Part shown: positions 44,356 through 48,132 of the stretch, in pieces
Numbering within the stretch: the stretch's first letter is position 1
Layout of the letters: each line of letters starts with the position of its first letter
From: an uncultured Desulfovibrionaceae bacterium
GTDB taxonomy: Bacteria > Desulfobacterota > Desulfovibrionia > Desulfovibrionales > Desulfovibrionaceae
Assembly (NCBI GenBank): GCA_944325195.1
Contig: CALUZB010000027.1
Location: 1-48,132 of the forward strand
Direction of reading: 5' to 3'
Length of the DNA: 48,132 bases
Translations under genes and position numbers: made by a program
The notes under the pieces: model-generated
Database searches by the model: none
What the model was told of the DNA's origin: nothing
The model's input: only the letters and a program-made list of their open reading frames with translations

Positions 44356-44815
44356 GTGCCCCCTCCCGGTAGATCTTCAGGAAATCTGCAATGATCACTT
44401 TATGATCGAACACAATGTTTTCGGGCAGCGCGTCCAGTTGGAAGAAGCGGGCTTTTCCCGCGTCATCCCCGGCCTGGAGTTTGCTGAGATCGTCGCTTTC
44501 GCACCAGAACACTGTGGTAATGGTGTGGCGGCGCGGATCGCGCAAGGGGTTTGAATATACCCCCACCAGGGCCTTTACCCGGACGTCCAGCCCGGTTTCT
44601 TCTTTCATTTCCCGCACGGCGCAATGGTCAAGCTGTTCGCCGTAATCCACAAACCCGCCGGGCAGGGCCCAGCCCAGAGGTTCAAACAAACGCTCAATCA
44701 GCAGAATGCCTTTTTCCTCATCAAAAACCACAACATCAACCGTGGGAGCCGGGCTTTTGTAGATCTGAATTTCCTCGCCGCACTTGGGACAGTTGATTCG
44801 GGCGCGCACGCTCAT
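44339..44815 (-). CDS. Nudix hydrolase with a CxxC head
   Basis: Hydrolyses a nucleoside diphosphate linked to another group; the layout resembles ADP-ribose or NADH pyrophosphatase-like enzymes, but the substrate is open. 158 residues. A single CPKCG pair near the N-terminus looks like half of a zinc knuckle. The Nudix box is complete at about 54-76: GFVDYGEQL and REMKEETGL fit GX5EX7REUXEEXGU. The ATG at 44815 has GAGG six bases upstream; a GTG at 44827 is the longer alternative. It is the first gene of a two-gene unit with the HyuA-like gene. Confidence 0.9.
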   Translation of the reverse strand: MSVRARINCPKCGEEIQIYKSPAPTVDVVVFDEEKGILLIERLFEPLGWALPGGFVDYGEQLDHCAVREMKEETGLDVRVKALVGVYSNPLRDPRRHTITTVFWCESDDLSKLQAGDDAGKARFFQLDALPENIVFDHKVIIADFLKIYREGAHAAWR

Positions 44816-44898
44816 GGTCAGCCTCACTTTCAGAGTGGTTAAGAGGTGTAATCACCGGGAAAGACCAGATACTCCTTGCTTTCAACCGTTATTTTTAT

Positions 44899-44927
44899 AA
44901 AATACCCTTACTATGCCAAGAACACAA
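44899..44927 (-). promoter_or_regulatory. Candidate promoter of the Nudix-HyuA unit
   Basis: On the minus strand, -35 TTGTGT (44927-44922), a 17-base spacer, and -10 TATTTT (44904-44899). It lies in the divergent space before GT9. The leader is about 75 bases. Confidence 0.35.
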
Positions 44928-45002
44928 GCCCGAAATGCGGCAAACCGCGCCGGACAGGGCGGGCGGAGCCGACTGTATTTTGAAACACAGGTGAACAGGT
45001 AA

Positions 45003-46055
45003 ATGCCCCAACCAAAGCAGATCAGGAACATCTTATTCGTGCATAACGGAGCCCTGGGCGATTTTCTGTGCGCCTGGCCGGGCATTTACGCCCTGATCCG
45101 GCATTTTGCAGGGCAGAAACTGAACCTGTGGTTTGTGGGTCGTGAATTCGCCCTGTACTGGCTTAAGGATTTGGGGGTAAAAAAAGCGCCGCCCCCGGTT
45201 CCGGCCGGGGTGGAGAAGATGTACGTCTCCAAAGAGGCGCCCGCGTGGCTGGCGGAAACGCTGGTTTTCTGGTTCTGCCTGAAACGCCCGGCAGCCCTGT
45301 TGGAGCATGCCAATCTGATTTCAATACCGGCGCTTGATTTCAGCCTGCTTGCCCCGGAAAACAGGGGCGACTCTGCTTGCGCCGGGCCGGGGCGGGAAGC
45401 CCTGGAAGAGCTGAACAGCGCCGCCAATCCGGAAAAGCCGGGCCGGGGCGGGCGGTGGAGCGAGCCGTTGGTGATGAGGGCAATCCAAGCGCGCCTGGAG
45501 CGGTTTGGGGTAAAGCAGCATAACGACTGGCCCTTAATCTGGCGAAACTGTTTCGGGCAATGGGAAGGGGAGTGCTCCAGGCAGGTGGGGCTGTTGCCCG
45601 GAACCGGGCACACGGCGAAATCGTGGCCGCTGGAGAAATTTGAGGCGCTGGCCCGCGCTCTGGATCGCGCCGGGTATGACCCGGTTTTTCTGCTGGGCCC
45701 GGTAGAGCGGGAGCGGGGCATTCTGCCCCAAAGCGCCCGGGCGGAATATCCCGCGCCGCCGCCGCAACTGGCTGCCCGAATGCTGCAGTTGCGGGCAATA
45801 ATCGCCTGTGACGGCGGCCCGGCGCATCTGGCCTCACACCACGGGGTGCCGGGGCTGGTGCTGTTCGGGCCGGTGCGTTGGCAGGCCTGGGCTCCGCCGG
45901 GTTTACGGGTGATTTTGCCGCCGCCGGACGCCCTGGCCGCCTGTCCGCCGCCGGTGGACGACCCCAAGGAGATTATCCCCGCAATGGACGGCATGCTCAA
46001 CGCCATTGAGCCCGCTGTGGTGCTAGCGGCTTTTCAGGCACTGTGCAACCGGTAG
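45003..46055 (+). CDS. Glycosyltransferase family 9 (ADP-heptose:LPS heptosyltransferase-like)
   Basis: GT-B fold transferase on the cytoplasmic face of the inner membrane. Family 9 members add heptose or related sugars to the lipopolysaccharide core. 350 residues. The N-terminal FVHNGALGDFLCAWPGI carries the family GxLGD motif. The C-terminal half has LLPGTGHTAKSWPLEKFEAL, FLLGPVERERG and the donor-site ACDGGPAHLASHHGVPGLVLFGP. AGGT lies just before the ATG at 45003. It stands alone, convergent with tsaC. The exact sugar cannot be read. Confidence 0.85.
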   Translation: MPQPKQIRNILFVHNGALGDFLCAWPGIYALIRHFAGQKLNLWFVGREFALYWLKDLGVKKAPPPVPAGVEKMYVSKEAPAWLAETLVFWFCLKRPAALLEHANLISIPALDFSLLAPENRGDSACAGPGREALEELNSAANPEKPGRGGRWSEPLVMRAIQARLERFGVKQHNDWPLIWRNCFGQWEGECSRQVGLLPGTGHTAKSWPLEKFEALARALDRAGYDPVFLLGPVERERGILPQSARAEYPAPPPQLAARMLQLRAIIACDGGPAHLASHHGVPGLVLFGPVRWQAWAPPGLRVILPPPDALAACPPPVDDPKEIIPAMDGMLNAIEPAVVLAAFQALCNR

Positions 46056-46121
46056 GGCCGGTGCACCCGATGGTGGGCTGAAACGGATAATTTAAGAACT
46101 GTGCGTTTGCCCGGCGCTTAA

Positions 46122-46745
46122 TTAATCCGCTGCCGCCTGAAAACCGGTTTCATCAAGCAGCCGGGCGGCCGAAACGGCTCCTTCCCTCAGAATTTGCAGG
46201 CCCCCGTCCGCCCCAAGCCTGACCAGGGTGGAGGGCAGACCGCCGCCCGGAGCAGGCGGCAAGGCAAGCACCCCGGCTAACCGGGAAGTAAGATCGGGTT
46301 CCAGTAAAGAAGGATCGACAACTGCGGGCGCGCCGCTTATATTTGCACTGCTGCAGGAAAGCGGCCCGACCAGGCGGCTCAGTTCGGCCGCAACCGGGTG
46401 AGGCGAAAGGCGCACTGCAATTTCCTTACTGCCGCACAGCAATTCAGCGGGAACAAGCGGCCCGGCCCGAAACAGAATGCTCAGCGGCCCCGGCCAGAAT
46501 CTCCGGGCCAGTTTAAGTTCGGCATCGCTGATTTGCTCCGCCAGCAGGGGCAGTTGCTCCAGCTCCCCGATAATTACCGGCAGAGGCTGGGAAGCGGGCC
46601 GGTTTTTGGCGGTGAACACCGCTGTTGCCGTCTGCGGACTTAAAGCCATACCGCCCACGGCGTAAAAGGTTTCGGTAGGGTAGGCGATGATTTTCTCCCG
46701 GGTAAGCGCGGCAACCGCCTGCTCCAGGCTGATACTGTTCAACAT
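46122..46745 (-). CDS. tsaC: L-threonylcarbamoyladenylate synthase (TsaC/Sua5/YrdC family)
   Basis: Makes threonylcarbamoyl-AMP from threonine, bicarbonate and ATP, the donor for TsaD in t6A synthesis. 207 residues, with only the YrdC domain (no Sua5 extension). It shows AYPTETFYAVGG at 21-32, AKNRPASQPLPVII at 46-59, the phosphate-binding SCSSANISG and a final GAVSAARL. No strong ribosome site precedes the ATG at 46745. It is divergent from rlmH. Confidence 0.93.
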   Translation of the reverse strand: MLNSISLEQAVAALTREKIIAYPTETFYAVGGMALSPQTATAVFTAKNRPASQPLPVIIGELEQLPLLAEQISDAELKLARRFWPGPLSILFRAGPLVPAELLCGSKEIAVRLSPHPVAAELSRLVGPLSCSSANISGAPAVVDPSLLEPDLTSRLAGVLALPPAPGGGLPSTLVRLGADGGLQILREGAVSAARLLDETGFQAAAD

Positions 46746-46836
46746 AATGTATCCGGGTGTGGTTTAATCCAGAGGTGTTTAATCCCGTCGTCTGTTGCCG
46801 ACGGTCCGGCAGCCAGCTGACTGGGCCTGACCCCAT

Positions 46837-46866
46837 AGAGTAAGCATCGGTGCAGTCGATTGTCAA
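46837..46866 (-). promoter_or_regulatory. Candidate promoter of tsaC
   Basis: On the minus strand, a perfect TTGACA (46866-46861), an 18-base spacer, and TACTCT (46842-46837). The leader to 46745 is about 85 bases and contains a CCGTCG/CGACGG hairpin. Confidence 0.4.
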
Positions 46867-46902
46867 ACGATTTTTATCAAGCCTTAAAGGGGCCGGTGAA
46901 AA

Positions 46903-47373
46903 ATGAGCAGATTAACTATAATCAGCGTGGGAAAGCTGAAATCCCCGCATTGGCGGGAAGCGGCCGCCGAATACCTCACCCGTCTGGAACGGGTCTGGCA
47001 GATCAGCCTGATTGCGGTGCGGGACGGGGAAGCGCAAAGCGCGCCGGGAAAGCGGGCGGAGCAGGAGGGCGCGCGGATTGCCGCCGCCCTGACCCCGGAA
47101 ATGATTGTGCTGTGCCTTGACGAGCGGGGGAAGGCGTACACTTCAGCCCAATTTTCAGACCTGCTGGTTGAGTGTATGCAGAACAAAGCGCGTCAGCCCT
47201 GCTTTGTCATCGGCGGGGCCTACGGCTTGAGCGAGGCGGTGCGTCAACGGGCCGACAGGCTGATCAGTCTGGGGCCGCTGACCTTGCCGCATGAGCTGGC
47301 CCAGATTGTGCTGCTCGAACAGCTCTACCGGGCCTGGGCCATTCAGACCGGACGGCCTTACCATCATGCCTGA
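46903..47373 (+). CDS. rlmH: 23S rRNA (pseudouridine-1915 N3) methyltransferase RlmH
   Basis: SPOUT methyltransferase that modifies helix 69 of 23S rRNA in assembled ribosomes. 156 residues, standard length. It has LTIISVGKLKSPHW at the start, the SAM knot with LCLDERGKAYTSAQFSDLL and FVIGGAYGLSEAVR, LGPLTLPHELAQIVLLEQLY, and the essential C-terminal Tyr-His-His (153-155). GGTGA precedes the ATG at 46903. Its last eight bases overlap the next gene. Confidence 0.97.
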   Translation: MSRLTIISVGKLKSPHWREAAAEYLTRLERVWQISLIAVRDGEAQSAPGKRAEQEGARIAAALTPEMIVLCLDERGKAYTSAQFSDLLVECMQNKARQPCFVIGGAYGLSEAVRQRADRLISLGPLTLPHELAQIVLLEQLYRAWAIQTGRPYHHA

Positions 47374-47857
47374 ACAGAAGCTTACTTTCACGGCGTGCGT
47401 GGCCCTGGCCGCGGCCAACCCCGACTCCGCCTTTTGCGAACAGGATCTGCCCCTGCTGGAACAACGGTTCCGGGAGTGGGCGACGTTTTTGCGGTGCGAA
47501 AGGTTTGAAGCCGGAGCCGGGCAGTACATCTGCATTTACTTTCCCGATTGGATTGAGACGGAAATAACGGAAGCGTTTCAGACCAACCCGACGTCGGCCT
47601 GGAGCATGAGTTCACTGGCCTGGAGCATGTTGCGCCTGCGGGCCCGCCTGGAATTGGGCGCGCAAGCCTGTCTGCCTCTGCCCCCACTGACCGCCGCCCT
47701 GCAGGAAGCGCTGGCCCGGCGCGGTTTGTGCGCCGCCGGGCGTCTGAGCAGCGCTTTTGCCTTGCTCACCTTTTTCCCAGTTCCGGACGGGTGCGGGCAG
47801 TGCGCCCTGCAGGCGGACTGCCCGCGGCTTACGCGCGCCGGTGGGGTTGAGCAATAA
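47366..47857 (+). CDS. Small uncharacterised protein with a C-terminal Cys cluster
   Basis: A 163-residue protein that I do not recognise. The ATG at 47366 lies inside the end of rlmH, so translation is probably coupled. It has Cys in FLRCERF near residue 44, and near the end GCGQCALQADCPRL, which gives C-x2-C-x5-C. Three clustered Cys plus a distant one is a pattern used by Fe-S or zinc sites. No nuclease or other catalytic motif is visible. Its function is unknown. Confidence 0.75.
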   Translation: MPEQKLTFTACVALAAANPDSAFCEQDLPLLEQRFREWATFLRCERFEAGAGQYICIYFPDWIETEITEAFQTNPTSAWSMSSLAWSMLRLRARLELGAQACLPLPPLTAALQEALARRGLCAAGRLSSAFALLTFFPVPDGCGQCALQADCPRLTRAGGVEQ

Positions 47858-47962
47858 GGCGGCCCGGAAATGCCCACCGCCAAACCGGTTTGGGGTTAAT
47901 TTCCGCCCCCGCGGCGGGCGGCTGTTCCCGCCACGTCCGTCCGCGTCCGGCGCAATCCCCCC

Positions 47963-48132
47963 TCACACCATTTTAATGTCAATTTCCCGCTCCAACAGAT
48001 AATAACGGATATTCGCCATCACCGTGTCGTCCGCAATGCCCTGATCCGCCAGAATAATCCGGCCCGGGTTCAGGGCCGCCAGTTGCTCCGCCAGCGCAAG
48101 GTCAATGCCCGTTTCCAGGCAGATCAGCAGCA
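47963..48132 (-). CDS. C-terminal end of a protein resembling a type III DNA methyltransferase (partial)
   Basis: The gene enters from the right edge, and only the last 55 codons are present. The visible text ICLETGIDLALAEQLAALNP, GRIILADQGIADDTVMANIR and LEREIDIKMV matches the general layout of the C-terminal tail of type III restriction-modification Mod subunits and related adenine methyltransferases (a line such as R-I-I-x-x-D followed by a D/N-x-x-x-x-N-I helix). This comes from memory of the family; no catalytic motif is in the window. A different protein is possible. Confidence 0.4.
   Translation of the reverse strand, partial: LLICLETGIDLALAEQLAALNPGRIILADQGIADDTVMANIRYYLLEREIDIKMV

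Overview
The window reads as ordinary chromosomal DNA of a Gram-negative bacterium: it has BamD, a lipoprotein with a signal peptidase II site, a periplasm-facing NagZ-type enzyme and an ADP-heptose-type glycosyltransferase. Several traits together point to a Desulfovibrio-like member of the Desulfobacterota (old Deltaproteobacteria): a bacterial STT3 oligosaccharyltransferase, AddAB instead of RecBCD, a V4R-domain protein beside a GGDEF protein, a trypanosome/spirochaete-type phosphofructokinase, and the chain fbp-tsaD-trxA-trxB-bamD. The lineage is inferred from gene content only. Coding DNA is GC-rich by eye; 12.6-14.8 kb is visibly AT-richer.

Layout. 1-5.4 kb: 3' part of rpoD (with a one-base frameshift), a tiny CxxC protein, a GNAT acetyltransferase, the azlCD amino-acid exporter pair, thiol peroxidase and panB with a textbook terminator. 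5.4-12.6 kb: a very large ArnT/PMT-like GT-C glycosyltransferase with long disordered tails, divergent from a MATE transporter and an STT3/PglB protein. 12.8-14.8 kb: V4R sensor plus diguanylate cyclase. 15.4-26.3 kb, all on the minus strand: pfkA, addA, addB, hpt, uvrB, behind a strong promoter. 26.6-29.8 kb, minus strand: a DUF2157 membrane protein and a FapA/DUF342 protein. 30.0-34.2 kb, plus strand: pcm, a VTT membrane protein, pgsA, a small unknown, an FtsB/DivIC-like protein and a TPR protein. 34.7-40.3 kb, plus strand: a lipoprotein, fbp, tsaD, trxA, trxB, bamD. 40.3-41.07 kb: an unexplained 764-base spacer. 41.07-44.8 kb, minus strand: NagZ, a HyuA-like protein and a Nudix hydrolase. 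45-48 kb: GT9, tsaC, rlmH, a small Cys-rich protein, and at the edge the C-terminus of a protein that resembles a type III DNA methyltransferase.

How the genes work together. Most are housekeeping: transcription (rpoD), CoA precursor synthesis (panB), recombination and excision repair (addAB, uvrB), purine salvage (hpt), glycolysis and gluconeogenesis (pfkA, fbp), thiol redox (tpx, trxA, trxB), envelope building (pgsA, bamD, nagZ, GT9), tRNA t6A synthesis (tsaC, tsaD) and ribosome modification (rlmH). The least routine parts are the protein-glycosylation-like locus at 5.4-12.6 kb, the V4R/GGDEF pair, the regulated-looking nagZ promoter, the inverted repeat at the pfkA promoter, the 40.3-41.07 kb spacer and the possible restriction-modification gene at the right edge. 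I saw no tRNA, rRNA, CRISPR array, insertion sequence or phage gene. Promoter and terminator calls were made by eye and are candidates only.
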